From Lepidodermella squamata (taxonomy: Eukaryota; Gastrotricha): a DNA stretch of 64,000 nucleotides. Location: positions 806,001 to 870,000 of the forward strand of contig JBLDXI010000002.1 in assembly GCA_047495785.1 (NCBI GenBank), read 5' to 3'. A program made the position numbers and the translations under genes. Of the stretch, positions 1 through 10,720 are shown one piece after another. How positions within the stretch are numbered: position 1 is the first letter of the stretch; each line of letters starts with the position of its first letter. The notes beneath the pieces are model-generated. The model was not told the DNA's origin, did not search any database, and was given only the letters and a program-made list of their open reading frames with translations.

Positions 1-519
1 CAAAACTATAATGGGGGCCAAAACTACAATGGGGGCCAAAACTACAATGGTGGTCGAAACTACAATGGCTACTACAACCAAGGCCCCAATGTCAATAGTA
101 ACACGAATTATCAAGTACCAAACACCAACGGTAATAACGGGAATAGGAACTACCAGCCTCCCAATAACTACAGGAATGACAACCAACCGGGTTATTCCAA
201 TCAAAATGGCGCCGTAGGCGGTATCCAGCCTTCGAGTCCTGTGGTTATCTACATAAACACTCCAGGTTCCAATGGCAATAATGTGAACACAGCCCAGCGT
301 GGGCAAGGTGGGATGTACTCGGGAAGTATCGATAATGGTTACGTCAACACCAACCAGCGGCAAGGCTGGAGCGCGAATTCGAACACCAACAACAACGGAA
401 ATAACAATTACAATAACAACAACGGATGGAATCAAAGACAGCCGCAAGCTTCAGGAGTTGGCTATATGGGTAACAATTACAATAGCAATGGTAACCGGAA
501 CTATGGCGCCCGGAATTAG
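1..519 (+). CDS. Asn/Gly/Gln-rich low-complexity protein, C-terminal part (gene A)
   Basis: Frame 1 is open from the first base of the window to a TAG at 517-519, so the gene begins upstream. The 172 visible residues are dominated by Asn, Gly, Gln and Tyr, starting with units of QNYNGG and ending in NYGARN. No globular domain is visible. Two Gln/Gly-rich genes lie directly downstream on the same strand, and pieces of this gene's 3' end recur after each of them, so gene A is the third visible member of a tandem family. Such composition is typical of extracellular structural, adhesive or self-associating proteins; the role here is unknown. Confidence 0.75.
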   Translation, partial: QNYNGGQNYNGGQNYNGGRNYNGYYNQGPNVNSNTNYQVPNTNGNNGNRNYQPPNNYRNDNQPGYSNQNGAVGGIQPSSPVVIYINTPGSNGNNVNTAQRGQGGMYSGSIDNGYVNTNQRQGWSANSNTNNNGNNNYNNNNGWNQRQPQASGVGYMGNNYNSNGNRNYGARN

Positions 520-1420
520 GGCAGAAATGAGCGAAAACGGAGACGATTTGTAAACTATGGATTCTTCTAATATTGGAGAAATATTAGCTGTTAGATAGTT
601 CTGTTATGCTTATGAATTAAAAGACCTAACAAATCTAAAGCTTTTACCCAAAGCAGAAGAATATTATTGGTAGCGAGCCAACATTTAAACCCAATTCATT
701 TATTTCTACAAATATTGCATTCAGATGACAACGGTGTTTGGTATTCAGTTATGCTCAATTGGCAAGGTTTACAGATTAAATGGTAAAACTGACGTGGACA
801 ACAAATTCGATTCATTCAATATTTCTGTTGCCAGAATGCTGAGCTTAAGATCATTGTGTTTCGAATATAATGAGAAGCTGATACGTGATTCATACGCAAT
901 CACGCGTCGTTACGCTTTTATTCGCCCAACAGCATATCGCATGCTTAATCATCCTGGATATAAACTTAATTTCCCGCAAGTTCTTATTGTTTTTTTCCCG
1001 ACTTCGCCGATTTTCGTTTTCGCTTTCGACTAGCTTCATCAGATGCAGTGCAATCGAAAAATTGGCATTTGCTGATTCTGTGCTGTTCTCTGCACTGCCA
1101 TCCGATTCATCAAATTCAGAAGACCCTGATTCGGCTGCGTACGAAGAATTGGGAAAAGACTCATGTCGCTCATCAAGCTGCTCTTAATTTCACGTTTTTT
1201 CGTAGCAATGATGAAATGACAGTAATTGGGCTTCAAAAATGATAAAATGCATTAAATGTGTTACCTTCGAGCGGGCGCCCGGCACGAAAGTAATAACACG
1301 CCTAGTGCAACCATGGCGCAACCCAGAAAATTTCGTTGAACGAGCAGCATTAAAAAGTTTGGCTAGCGCCAATCTTTTTTTGTTACAGCCGAAGTTCGCT
1401 AAAAGACCAGCTCGTTTTGA
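520..1420. other. Intergenic spacer A-B, partly duplicated downstream
   Basis: No supportable gene. The part at about 815-1010 is similar to 4390-4560, including a shared core around CCAGAATGCTGAGCTT and a later segment around GCATATCGCATGC. The spacer was therefore duplicated together with the flanking genes. Short ORFs here are not conserved between the two copies. Confidence 0.55.
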
Positions 1421-1575
1421 CAAAGGTGCACTTCACGCCTCCGTTTTCGAGGATTTGCTGCGTTGGTGGCAGCGCGAAGTTGAGCGTAGTGAGCGGACGG
1501 GAAAAATAGGCCTCATTGTTTGCGAAATTTCGAAAAAAATCACGTGTTTATCATTATTTCGAGGCAATATATAGC
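1421..1575 (+). promoter_or_regulatory. Putative core promoter of gene B (duplicated at 4687-4834)
   Basis: About 150 bp upstream of gene B align with 4687-4834 upstream of gene C. Shared blocks are CGCCTCCGTTTTCGAGGATT-like DNA, GGCAGCGCGAAGTTGAGCG, CTCATTGTTTGCG and a terminal TATA-like GGCAATATA (1563-1571). The similarity continues more weakly to the start codons. Conservation in otherwise drifting intergenic DNA, placed about 110 bp before the start codon, argues for a promoter. Initiation is inferred. Confidence 0.5.
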
Positions 1576-1677
1576 TGAAAAAACCTGTTATTTCAGATTT
1601 CAGCTAATTTCTTCTTCATTTTATCTAAGACTGAAGTTTCCTTTCTACAATTGGAGAAGTATACCTCGTTTTACGCA

Positions 1678-3396
1678 ATGAAATCGATCTTGCATCTTAT
1701 AGCGATTTGCTGCCTGTTTGGTAAGCATTCATGTTGGGTTTTCCTTGCGTTGAACCAGAACAATTTCACAGGGCAATTGAACACGGCTAATGTCAGCAAA
1801 GCAAACCAAGGCAGCCAGCAAGGTGGCCAGCAAGGTCCCCCACAAGGAGGCCAACAAGGTCAGAGGGGCGGCCAGCAAGGTCAGCAAGGTGGCCAACAAG
1901 GTCAAATGGGCGGCCAACAAGGACAGCAAGGTGGCCAACAAGGTCAAATGGGCGGCCAACAAGGACAGCAAGGTGGCCAACAAGGTCAAATGGGCGGCCA
2001 ACAAGGTCAGATGGGCGGCCAACAAGGTCAAATGGGCGGCCAACAAGGACAGCAAGGTGGCCAACAAGGTCAAATGGGCGGCCAACAAGGACAGCAAGGT
2101 GGCCAACAAGGTCAAATGGGCGGCCAACAAGGTCAGATGGGCGGCCAAATAGGACAGCAAGGTGGCCAACAAGGTCAAATGGGCGGCCAACAAGGACAGC
2201 AAGGTGGCCAACAAGGTCAGATGGGCGGCCAACAAGCACAGCAAGGTGGCCAACAAGGTCAAATGGGCGGCCAACAAGGACAGCAAGGTGGCCAACAAGG
2301 TCAAATGGGCGGCCAACAAGGTCAGATGGGCGGCCAACAAGGACAGCAAGGTGGCCAACAAGGTCAAATGGGCGGCCAACAAGGACAGCAAGGTGGCCAA
2401 CAAGGTCAAATGGGCGGCCAACAAGGTCAGATGGGTGGCCAACAAGGTCAAATGGGCGGCCAACAAGGTCAGATGGGCGGCCAAATAGGACAGCAAGGTG
2501 GCCAACAAGGTCAAATGGGCGGCCAACAAGGTCAGATGGGCGGCCAACAAGGTCAGATGGGCGGCCAACAAGGACAGATGGGCGGCCAACAAGGTCAAAT
2601 GGGCGGCCAACAAGGTCAAATGGGCGGCCAACAAGGTCAGATGGGCGGCCAACAAGGACAGCAAGGTGGCCAACAAGGTCAAATGGGCGGCCAACAAGGA
2701 CAGCAAGGTGGCCAACAAGGTCAAATGGGCGGCCAACAAGGTCAGATGGGTGGCCAACAAGGTCAAATGGGCGGCCAACAAGGTCAGATGGACGGCCAAA
2801 TAGGACAGCAAGGTGGCCAACAAGGTCAAATGGGCGGCCAACAAGGTCAGATGGGCGGCCAACAAGGTCAAATGGGCGGCCAACAAGGTCAGATGGGTGG
2901 CCAACAAGGTCAAATGGGCGGCCAACAAGGTCAGATGGGCGGCCAAATAGGACAGCAAGGTGGCCAACAAGGTCAAATGGGCGGCCAACAAGGTCAGATG
3001 GGCGGCCAGCAAGGTCAAATGGGCGGCCAACAAGGACAGCAAGGTGGCCAACAAGGTCAGATGGGCGGCCAACAAGGTCAAATGGGCGGCCAACAAGGAC
3101 AGCAAGGTGGCCAACAAGGTCAGATGGGCGGCCAACAAGGTCAAATGGGCGGCCAACAAGGACAGCAAGGTGGCCAACAAGGTCAAATGGGCGGCCAACA
3201 AGGACAGCAAGGTGGCCAACAAGGTCAAATGGGCGGCCAACAAGGACAGCAAGGTGGCCAACAAGGTCAGATGGGCGGCCAACAAGGTCAGATGGGCGGC
3301 CAACAAGGTCAAATGGGCGGCCAACAAGGTCAGAGAGGCGGCCAACAAGGTGGCAGGCCAACTGGACAGCATGGCGGCCGGCCAGGTGGTCAGTAA
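1678..3396 (+). CDS. Secreted Gln/Gly/Met-rich repeat protein (gene B)
   Basis: Begins MKSILHLIAICCLFG, a short secretion signal; the ATG at 1678 is used although the frame is open further upstream. A 51-nt GT..AG segment (1721-1771) is a likely intron: the paralogue at 4934 has an intron at the same codon and phase. Exons 1678-1720 and 1772-3396 give about 555 residues. After a short leader the protein is almost wholly a 7-residue repeat of the type QQGQMGG, with QGQQGG variants and periodic QIGQQGG units. DNA repeat units are nearly identical, indicating recent expansion. Function unknown; a secreted structural, glue-like or coat protein is a reasonable inference. Confidence 0.8.
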   Translation: MKSILHLIAICCLFGKHSCWVFLALNQNNFTGQLNTANVSKANQGSQQGGQQGPPQGGQQGQRGGQQGQQGGQQGQMGGQQGQQGGQQGQMGGQQGQQGGQQGQMGGQQGQMGGQQGQMGGQQGQQGGQQGQMGGQQGQQGGQQGQMGGQQGQMGGQIGQQGGQQGQMGGQQGQQGGQQGQMGGQQAQQGGQQGQMGGQQGQQGGQQGQMGGQQGQMGGQQGQQGGQQGQMGGQQGQQGGQQGQMGGQQGQMGGQQGQMGGQQGQMGGQIGQQGGQQGQMGGQQGQMGGQQGQMGGQQGQMGGQQGQMGGQQGQMGGQQGQMGGQQGQQGGQQGQMGGQQGQQGGQQGQMGGQQGQMGGQQGQMGGQQGQMDGQIGQQGGQQGQMGGQQGQMGGQQGQMGGQQGQMGGQQGQMGGQQGQMGGQIGQQGGQQGQMGGQQGQMGGQQGQMGGQQGQQGGQQGQMGGQQGQMGGQQGQQGGQQGQMGGQQGQMGGQQGQQGGQQGQMGGQQGQQGGQQGQMGGQQGQQGGQQGQMGGQQGQMGGQQGQMGGQQGQRGGQQGGRPTGQHGGRPGGQ

Positions 3397-3447
3397 ACCA
3401 ACAGTTATAACAGAATTGGTAACTGAAATAATGTCGCCCGGGACTAG
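3397..3447 (+). pseudogene. Eroded gene A-type C-terminus behind the gene B stop
   Basis: Immediately after the gene B stop, the same frame still resembles the last 16 codons of gene A (AATTAC..GGTAAC..GCCCGG..TAG), with one internal stop. Gene B therefore descends from a gene with the A-type end and now terminates earlier. The flank after the old stop (GGACAGAAAT.. versus GGGCAGAAAT..) also aligns. Confidence 0.6.
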
Positions 3448-3465
3448 GACAGAAATTATCTAAAA

Positions 3466-4282
3466 TGAGAACATTCGTTTCGTTTGTTTTTGACTGGAGA
3501 AATTACTAGGCTTTGAGATCCGGTATGCCTCTCATTGCTCTCATTTTAATTGCAATTGCATGCTTAACTCTGTTAAGGTTGTGAAGTAAAGAGTACAATA
3601 AGAAATCGAAGGCTGTTACACGAACCAAATGTGTATTGTTGCTTGCCAGCAGTTCTCTGAACCCAGGCTGTACGTTTCCAGTGTGAATTTTATAACCAAT
3701 TCCAATATCAATTTTATTTGTTGATATTTTTACACTATAGGTAACCCAATATTTGAATGAAATAATTTAGAATTTTTTTAACATGTATCAGAGCCGCCCG
3801 ATGACCCCGCGATAACATTTAACCTTTATCGATCTTCCTCAGCATAATCAGACTCGTTTGTCGATCTCTGTCCGTATTACGGAGCATTACACCGCCCGTA
3901 AAAATATAGACACAACATATTATATCGGTCATACAATTATTTGATTGATTCGTAATCATTGCTCTTTTCCGAATGCATGAATTCATTTGAAAAAGAGCAT
4001 TTTATTAGGTAAAAGATAATGCATCTTTCGGTAACGGAGGCACACTCCCACCTATTCACCCAGGGGATGACCCGGATGAAGGTCCGTTGTGTTACAAAAT
4101 TCTCCATCGGGTTGATGTTAAGCTGTCCACAAAGTATCTCCACTTCTGGAGCGACCGTTATTGAGGAGAACTTCTTAGAAGTTTTCAAAAATGGGCAAAA
4201 CTCTGTCGGTATGTGTGGATTCGCCCATGATTTAAGAGTTGAAAAAACATTCAGTGGTGATCGGTGAGTTTTTCTCATTTAC
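3466..4282. other. Intergenic, no gene seen
   Basis: AT-rich spacer. A 113-codon minus-strand and an 82-codon plus-strand ORF overlap at 3937-4278, but neither has a recognisable motif, signal or paralogue, so neither is called. Confidence 0.4.
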
Positions 4283-4390
4283 TACAACCAACTATTTCAA
4301 TGCCGACTATAACCAAGGCCCCAATGTCAACCGGAAATTATCAAGTTGCTAACGCCGACAGCAATAACGGGAACATGACTGATCCCACAT
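4283..4390 (+). pseudogene. Relic of a gene A-like coding region
   Basis: About 100 bp match gene A at 76-150: CTACAACCAA, a shared ACCAAGGCCCCAATGTCAA, then ATTATCAAGT and CAATAACGGGAA. The frame is broken and no start, signal peptide or promoter is left. It is followed by the duplicated spacer and promoter and then gene C, giving the order [A 3' end - spacer - promoter - repeat gene] twice. Confidence 0.7.
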
Positions 4391-4686
4391 GACGATTTCT
4401 GCTGCCAGAATGCTGAGCTTCTGATTAGAATTTTTCAAATCCGGAAGCTGAAATGTGATTCCTACGCATTCACGTGTCCTTATGGTTCATCCAACGGTAT
4501 CGCATGCTCCTGCAAATAAACTTCGTTTTCCGCAAAAGTTCTCATTGTTTTTTCTGCACTCAATGAAACCGTTATATCAACAAAGACATGAAAGGTTAAG
4601 AGATTCGTGCTGCTCTTGACGCTTATACCTGAAAACATTGTAAAAACTATAGAATAAAACACCCACGTTCTGAGTCTTGGTAATGC

Positions 4687-4834
4687 CAGTACGCCTCCGT
4701 TTTTGAGGATTTGCGGCTTTACTGGCAGCGCGAAGTTGAGCGTGGTAAGCTGTCGGGAAAATTAACGCTCATTGTTTGCGTAATTTCAAATGAAAAATCG
4801 CGTGTTTTTCCTAATTTCGTGGCAATATAAACCT
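4687..4834 (+). promoter_or_regulatory. Putative core promoter of gene C
   Basis: Aligned partner of the gene B promoter: same blocks in the same order ending in GGCAATATAAACC, a TATA-like sequence at about 4823-4831, about 100 bp before the gene C ATG. The match to the gene B promoter is the only evidence. Confidence 0.5.
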
Positions 4835-4933
4835 GAAAAACACAATAGTTATTTCAGCCAACTGCGACATCATTTTATCTTAAATTTAACTTTCGTTTGT
4901 TCAGCTAGAAAAGCTTGTCGTATATTTTACGAA

Positions 4934-6109
4934 ATGACATCGGTCTTGCATCTCATAGCGATTTGCTGCTTTTTCGGTGAGAGTTAAGGTTGAGCAATAC
5001 TCGACCTATATTGATTGAGATCGATCGATATAGTAGGTTGCTTGGACGCTGCTGATAATCAGCAGACGGGGCAGAATGGCAATGGCAGGAATAATAATGG
5101 AAACAGCATATATGGTCAGAACAACAACGGGAACGGATACTATCGCCAAAGTTTTGGTCAGATGGGGGGAAATGGATTCGGCGGAATGGGATATGGCCCA
5201 GGTCAAGGGGGCTCCTCACAAGGCAGACAGCAATACCCAGGTCAAGGGGGCAACACACAAGGCATCCAGCAGAACTCAGGTCAAGGGGGCAACTCACAAG
5301 GGGGCTCCTACACACAAGGCATCCAGCAATACCCAGGTCAAGGGGGCAACTCACAAGGGGGCACCTCACTAGGCAGCCAGCAATACTCTGGTCAATGGGG
5401 CAACTCACAAAGCCAGCAACGCCCGGGTCAAGGGGGCAACACACAAGGGGGCTCCTACACACAAGGCAGCCTGCAGAACCCGGGTCAAGCGGGCAACTCA
5501 CAAGGGGGCTCCTACACACAAGGCATCCAGCAATACCCAGGTCAAGGGGGCAACACACAAGGGGGCTCCTACACACAAGGCATCCAGCAGAACTCAGATC
5601 AAGGGGGCAACTCACAAGGGGGCTCCTACACACAAGGCATCCAGCAATACCCAGGTCAAGGGGGCAACTCACAAGGGGGCACCTCACTAGGCAGCCAGCA
5701 ATACTCTGGTCAATGGGGCAACACACAAGGGGGCTCCTACACACAAGGCAGCCTGCAGAACCCGGGTCAAGGGGGCAACACACAAGGGGGCTCCTACACA
5801 CAAGGCAGCCTGCAGAACCCGGGTCAAGGGGGCAACACACAAGGGGGCTCCTACACACAAGGCAGCCTGCAGAACCCGGGTCAAGGGGGCAACTCACAAG
5901 GCATCCAGCAATACCCAGGTCAAGGGGGCAACTCACAAGGCCAGCAACGCCCGGGTCAAGGGGGCTCCTCACTAGGGGGCAACTCACAAGGCAGCCAACA
6001 GTACTCTGGTCAAGGGGGCAACTCGCAAGGCCAGCAACGCCCGGGTCAAGGGGGCTTCCAACCGAGTGGCCAGCAAGGCGGTAGACCTAACCAGAACCAG
6101 CGGCAATAG
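4934..6109 (+). CDS. Secreted Gly/Gln/Ser-rich repeat protein (gene C)
   Basis: Exon 1 (4934-4976) encodes MTSVLHLIAICCFFG, close to the gene B signal peptide. A 60-nt intron (4977-5036) is followed by exon 2 (5037-6109); without splicing a TAA ends the frame. The mature protein, about 370 residues, starts near CLDAADNQQ and consists of repeats of about 20-30 residues built from PGQGGNSQG, GSYTQG and IQQYPGQGG, ending with GGRPNQNQRQ. Repeat sequence differs completely from gene B while signal peptide, intron and promoter are shared. The 3' flank at 6165-6207 still faintly resembles the gene A C-terminus. Confidence 0.8.
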
Positions 6110-6514
6110 GCAATGGTATCAGATGCGATTACTCGAACTACATCAGCAGTGGCAATGTTCAGTTTATGACTAACAACAATAACTACGTTTATGCCAGAAG
6201 TAGCTAAGAAAATGCATGCATGAAAGACGAAGATAATGATTTTCGTAAGCTAAGCGCAGGTCTCAAATTCCTACTCAATAAATGAGGTTATATAACAAAA
6301 TTCAACGGTTTTTGAATTTAAATCATTGAAGTTACTAACTGTACTGTATTCAGGTTTATTTTTAAACATTGAGAACACTTCCCTTGATTTTCTCGACCAT
6401 GCAATACTCATGAGACAAATAGCTGCGATTTATTCAGACGGAAAACACGGAAACAATAATAGATAATAATGCAAAAGAATAATAATATCAATAATTTCAA
6501 TGTCTTTGTCATCG

Positions 6515-9500
6515 TCATTTCGCCAGATGCTTCCTACGCATTGTCCGATGGCCGGCATTGTTGAAACGTTTGGCTGGTTTCATTTCGATCTGACCAATTG
6601 ATCCGACCGCATTCGACGGTGCCAGATTTGCAGCAGATGCGCTCAACGCAGCTCCTTAATCGAAATAAATACGGATTATTCTAGATTTTTGGTTGATTTG
6701 ATTTCATACCTATGGCTAGATGAACTTGAGCCACGGAAAATCTGGATATTTTTCGAAATCCCTTAGCAAAGGGATTGTTGTCGATTTTCAGTTTCGTTAT
6801 CTGGAAGTTTTGCCATGGATTAATTTTATAAAAATTATTGTTAAATTACCAGTTGATTTTGGTAAGCAGTGACGGCCATAAATCTTGCCTCCGGAAAATT
6901 GAACGTCCAAACGGTGTTGGCTGGTGGTAGCATTTTCCCGACGCCAAAGAGACCATTCGGCTGAATGCTGACCTGATCAGGTGGACTCAGCTCGATCAAA
7001 TGAATGCGGGGCTCGTATTGATGCATCGACTTCAAAACCACCTATAAAATCAAAATTAAAAAGAATTATACTTGAATCATTCCCAATCAATATTCCAGGG
7101 TTTTATCATGTGGAAAGTTGAGATATAAATGAAGATTGAAAACTCGTTAATTGGTTATTTACAAATTTTCCCATTTTTCAGGATTTCGGATTCCAAACAT
7201 CAATTTAAACAAAATTATTAAAAATTATATTAAATCGAATTATTTATTTAATTTCAGAATTTAGTTGAATTCAAAAGTTGAAAAAGTTGAATTTTTCCGA
7301 ATTTTCAAAAATTTCAAAAAAATTAAATTAAGGTTAAGATTTATTTTTGAATTTAGCACAAAAATGTCAACTAATTTCGCTCAGTTTTTAATTAATAATT
7401 ATTATGGAATATTTTTCCAAGAGAGAAACCCAAAACGTCGCGCAATTTAATTCAATAAGCGCGCAAAGTAAACAATAACGCGCGCAACATAATTTAAGGT
7501 GTCGCGCAGGAGACCGTCGCGCAGAAGAAATTAATCCGTGCGCACTTCACTTCAAAAGCCGCGCATTCGTAATCACAAAGTCGCGCAATAAGATAAATTT
7601 GTCGCAGAGGTAAAACAGAACGTAGCAAACCCAATTTTATCGAAATTTCATCAGCAATCACAACAAATTATTTAAAATTTAAAATTTAAACAAATTAATG
7701 CAAATAATTGTTCCAATTAGAACAGGAGCAACCCGAGCCGCATTTAGAATTCAACAAGAACATTTACGGCCTCGGCCGCCAGTTTTACAGTTTTACAACC
7801 GCACCGTGATTGCGAAGGGGCAGCAGACGTTGGTTAAATTTCAGATCGTGTTTCGACGAAGCCAGGCGTGTCATCAAAAATCCTGGCTTCGACTCGGCGC
7901 ACTTTTGCCAACGTTGCCACAGCTGGAACGTCAACTTATAAAGTTGAATTGTCTCTCGGTGGACGCCCGGGCTTGTTGCGCTTGAAAGCTACAACTAAAT
8001 TAAACTAACTTTCGTCCCGCCGCCATATATAGACCCCATGATATCGACGAATCGATATGTCTTTGGCGAGAAAAACTATGAGAAATCGCCTGTCTCGGAG
8101 CATTTATTGCTCCAATCACGCGCAATCCGCCCAATCAATCCAACACACGCACACATACGCACCCGCTGCGCACCTCGACACGCACCTTGCGCGGCTTAGC
8201 ACTAGCTGTTTACTCGCCGGTTTAGCAACTAGCTGCGTGAAGAGCTACGGACCGTGTCCGGTCATTAAACTGGGTCGCTATAAACGTGCTACCAACAGCT
8301 ACAACAACAAATCAACAGCTACAACTTATCCTAGAATTTTTTTAAGAAATCAGCAAAATGCGATATTATTATTAATTTCAAGTAATTGAATTGAAAAATG
8401 CGTCGACCACTGGGCCGCTATCTTCCATTAAACTATTCGCATAATTCAGTAAAAATAAGTGATCTAGCATCCAATACGAGAAAACATTTTTACGCCGACG
8501 CCCTCCCGTAGCACAGCCATAGTATTCTACGTAGCAACCTCTTCTCTCCTCGCCGCCTCGTTGCCAAAACAATAGGCCCCTATTACCAAGGAAAGCCTGG
8601 GCTTCCTCATACCACCCGGAGAAAACAGGTTGCCAGTTGTTTTTCAACTCACCGTAGCCTTCAAAAATTTCACCTGTTGGTAATTTTACATCATCTGTTC
8701 AAGCCGTTCAAGCTCAATAATCAATTCTTCAACTTCGTCGAGAAATCTCATGTTTCAACGTTGAGAAATAATGAAATAAGGGCATGCTACGTGATTTATA
8801 TTTTGCGCGACTTGGGTTATTATCCTGCGCGACGGGTGTTAATATTCTGCGCGACACATTCTGCTAGTGCGCGACGCTTTTGTTTACTTTGCGCACATCT
8901 GTTTGTTTTGCGCGTTTACTGAATTTATTTGCGCGACGCCTGTCGAAGACCCTTTTTCCAACTTCCAACTTTAATTTTAATGGTGTCTAATTGACGGCAT
9001 ATATAGATTTGATGGGAACCCTAATATTATTTTTTTTTAATTTCAATATTTCAATATTTTTTCTATATTATTTTTGGGTCTTCCTGTTACCGGAACCAAA
9101 TTTACAGTGAGCGGAACCAAATATGCTGTTAGCGGAACCAAATTTTAGAATTTTCTAGTGGCCTGAAATCGTTTTTCGAATATTTATTGCATGCCAAAAT
9201 CGGCCGCAATAGTTCTAGATAATTCACCAGTGAATTCAGCGCAACATTCTCCATAAGACGCAGTGTTCAATTCCGAATTTATGCTTAGCCTTAAATTCTT
9301 AGAAATATTCAAAAAATGACTCTTGGCATATTTCGAGTTTGGTTCCGCAACAAGCAAATTTCGTTCCGCTACAGCATATTTGGTTCCGATACAGCGAATT
9401 TGGTTCCGCTCACTGTAAATTTGGTTCCGCTAAAAGATATTCCCATTATTTTTGGGGAAAAAAGTAATTAATTTTGTCAGCTTACGTGATCGCTGAATTT

Positions 9501-10082
9501 AGCCAAATTTTCGTTATTAGTCAGCTTGATGCGCTCGAACGACAGCAGCCGGTCCATCAAATTGCTGCCACTGATCGGGCATTCAGGGTGGACATAAAAC
9601 TTATTACCGCACATTTCACGGCCGAAATCACTCGCACTCGCACGTTTCGCAAAGCAATTACCCATCGCCGCTTGATTGCCACCACTCGACGAAGCGGCGG
9701 CCGGGTCAAGGGCGGTCCATGACGATTGCAGGTAAGAATATCGAAACCGCTTCCCGCTAGCTGGTACCACCTCGAAGACGATCAGGTAATTCGAGGCTGA
9801 ATTCAGCCCATCGCCGCTGAATTGCACCTGCATTGTCGGAAACATTCGCCGGCCAGCTTTCGTTATAATCATTTCGGTGCCAATTTGCGCGAATTGATGC
9901 CACAATTCCGGCCGGGCTAAATCGCATTTAATGACATCGCTAGCTTTCTGAGTAATTAAATTAAGTGGGGGCGATGATTCATCACGGGATGAGTCATCAT
10001 CAACAGTTATCTCCTGATCTGAATTGTTGCTAACCAGCGATTCGATCATAAAAGCGCGGCAATTTCGCGATAAATTCGCCAT
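6515..10082 (-). CDS. T-box family transcription factor
   Basis: Four exons read from the complement: 10082-9486, 7041-6850, 6800-6710, 6654-6515; all phases agree, giving about 339 residues ending in TMRRKHLAK. The T-box runs from ELWHQFAQIGTEMIITK (about residue 59) through RMFP, KFYVHPECP and IKLTNNE, across introns into VVLKSMHQYEPRIH, FMAVTAYQNQ and KLKIDNNPFAKGFR. These are the DNA-binding core blocks of the family, which regulates developmental genes in the nucleus. An insert of about 25 Ala/Ser/Gly-rich residues interrupts the domain between SSW and the YVHP block, and the C-terminus is short. I cannot assign a subfamily. Intron 1 is 2.4 kb and filled with repeats. Confidence 0.9.
7434..8945. 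repeat. GCGCGAC-rich inverted-arm region inside T-box intron 1
   Basis: The left arm (7434-7620) and the reverse complement of the right arm (8805-8945) share a series of GTCGCGCA / GCGCGCAAAGTAAACAA motifs in inverted orientation around about 1.2 kb. This resembles a divergent foldback or MITE-type element. I could not find a convincing target duplication, so the borders are approximate. Two ORFs of 90-110 codons inside look accidental. Confidence 0.4.
9076..9444. mobile_element. GGTTCCGC-family non-autonomous transposon, copy 1
   Basis: 369 bp with inverted ends made of tandem units of about 20 bp (AGCGGAACCAAAT..GCTGT at the left, complement at the right). It is flanked by a 9-bp direct repeat ATTATTTTT (9067-9075 and 9445-9453). 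No coding capacity. The centre matches copy 2 at 16425-16689 (TTTTCTAGTGGC..GAAATCG, CACCAGTGAATTCAGCG, TGACTCTTGGCATATTTCGA). A 9-bp duplication is usual for Mutator-like elements, which is the best class guess. It lies in T-box intron 1. Confidence 0.75.
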
Positions 10083-10720
10083 GATACTTTTAGAAATAAT
10101 TTCGAGAATTTGAGGTCAAATTTTGGTGAGTCCTTAATCAATCGAATTTTGATCCGCGAGTCAAAAGACGCCGCTTTGTTGTAATTTATCATTTTTATTC
10201 TCGATTTTATCCTTCCATCTGTAACGCAATGTCTCACAGGCACAAGTATATAGGTGACAATAATAATAACAATAATTGACCGATTTTCTGATGGTGTAAT
10301 TGAGCGTGCGCGCGCGCGATGTTAATTTATGCGCGCGCTCGCGCACACCAAAAGCGGCAAAAGATCACAAGAAATGATGTGCGCGCGCACAAAAAGCGCC
10401 GCACGACAATATAATCCAGCCTAAAATATTACATGGCACGCGCAGTCAAGTATAATCGATCACTCGAAAAACAGCAACCGCAATCAATCACGATAATTTC
10501 GGCTAATAATGATAATAATAACAAGTTTTATTGCGCGAGACAAGAAAAAACTAACAATATTTTCTTATACCTCGAAAAACATGTTTGACAATATGCTATT
10601 GTTTTTGTTGGCTCATCATATTTAATGAAAAACAGAGCGAGAGAGCGAGAGGGAGAGAGAGAGAGAGAAAAAATTGCCAACAACTCTGTAAAATTCTGTA
10701 TATCAATATTATTAAAATAA
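10083..10720. other. Intergenic, simple GC-rich runs, no gene
   Basis: Between the T-box start codon and the stop of the next minus-strand gene. Contains alternating GCGCGC stretches near 10305-10395 and a GA-rich run at 10635-10670; no ORF with support. It holds the 5' region of the T-box gene, but I recognise no specific site. Confidence 0.4.

Noticed and set aside
1729-3372. Long minus-strand ORFs (over 500 codons) opposite gene B
   Set aside because: They are mirror frames of a 21-bp tandem repeat without stops, with no start context, signal or paralogue. The + strand frame has the signal peptide, intron and promoter.
3937-4278. Overlapping ORFs on both strands
   Set aside because: No signal peptide, domain or conservation; the lengths are expected by chance.
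4953-5987. 344-codon minus-strand ORF opposite gene C
   Set aside because: By-product of the repetitive + strand coding sequence.
8057-8647. Two ORFs of about 90-110 codons inside T-box intron 1
   Set aside because: Located inside a repeat-like region, with no motif, paralogue or splice context.
10300-10400. GC-rich alternating tract as a possible promoter CpG element
   Set aside because: Simple GCGCGC alternation with no known binding pattern; it cannot be distinguished from a microsatellite.
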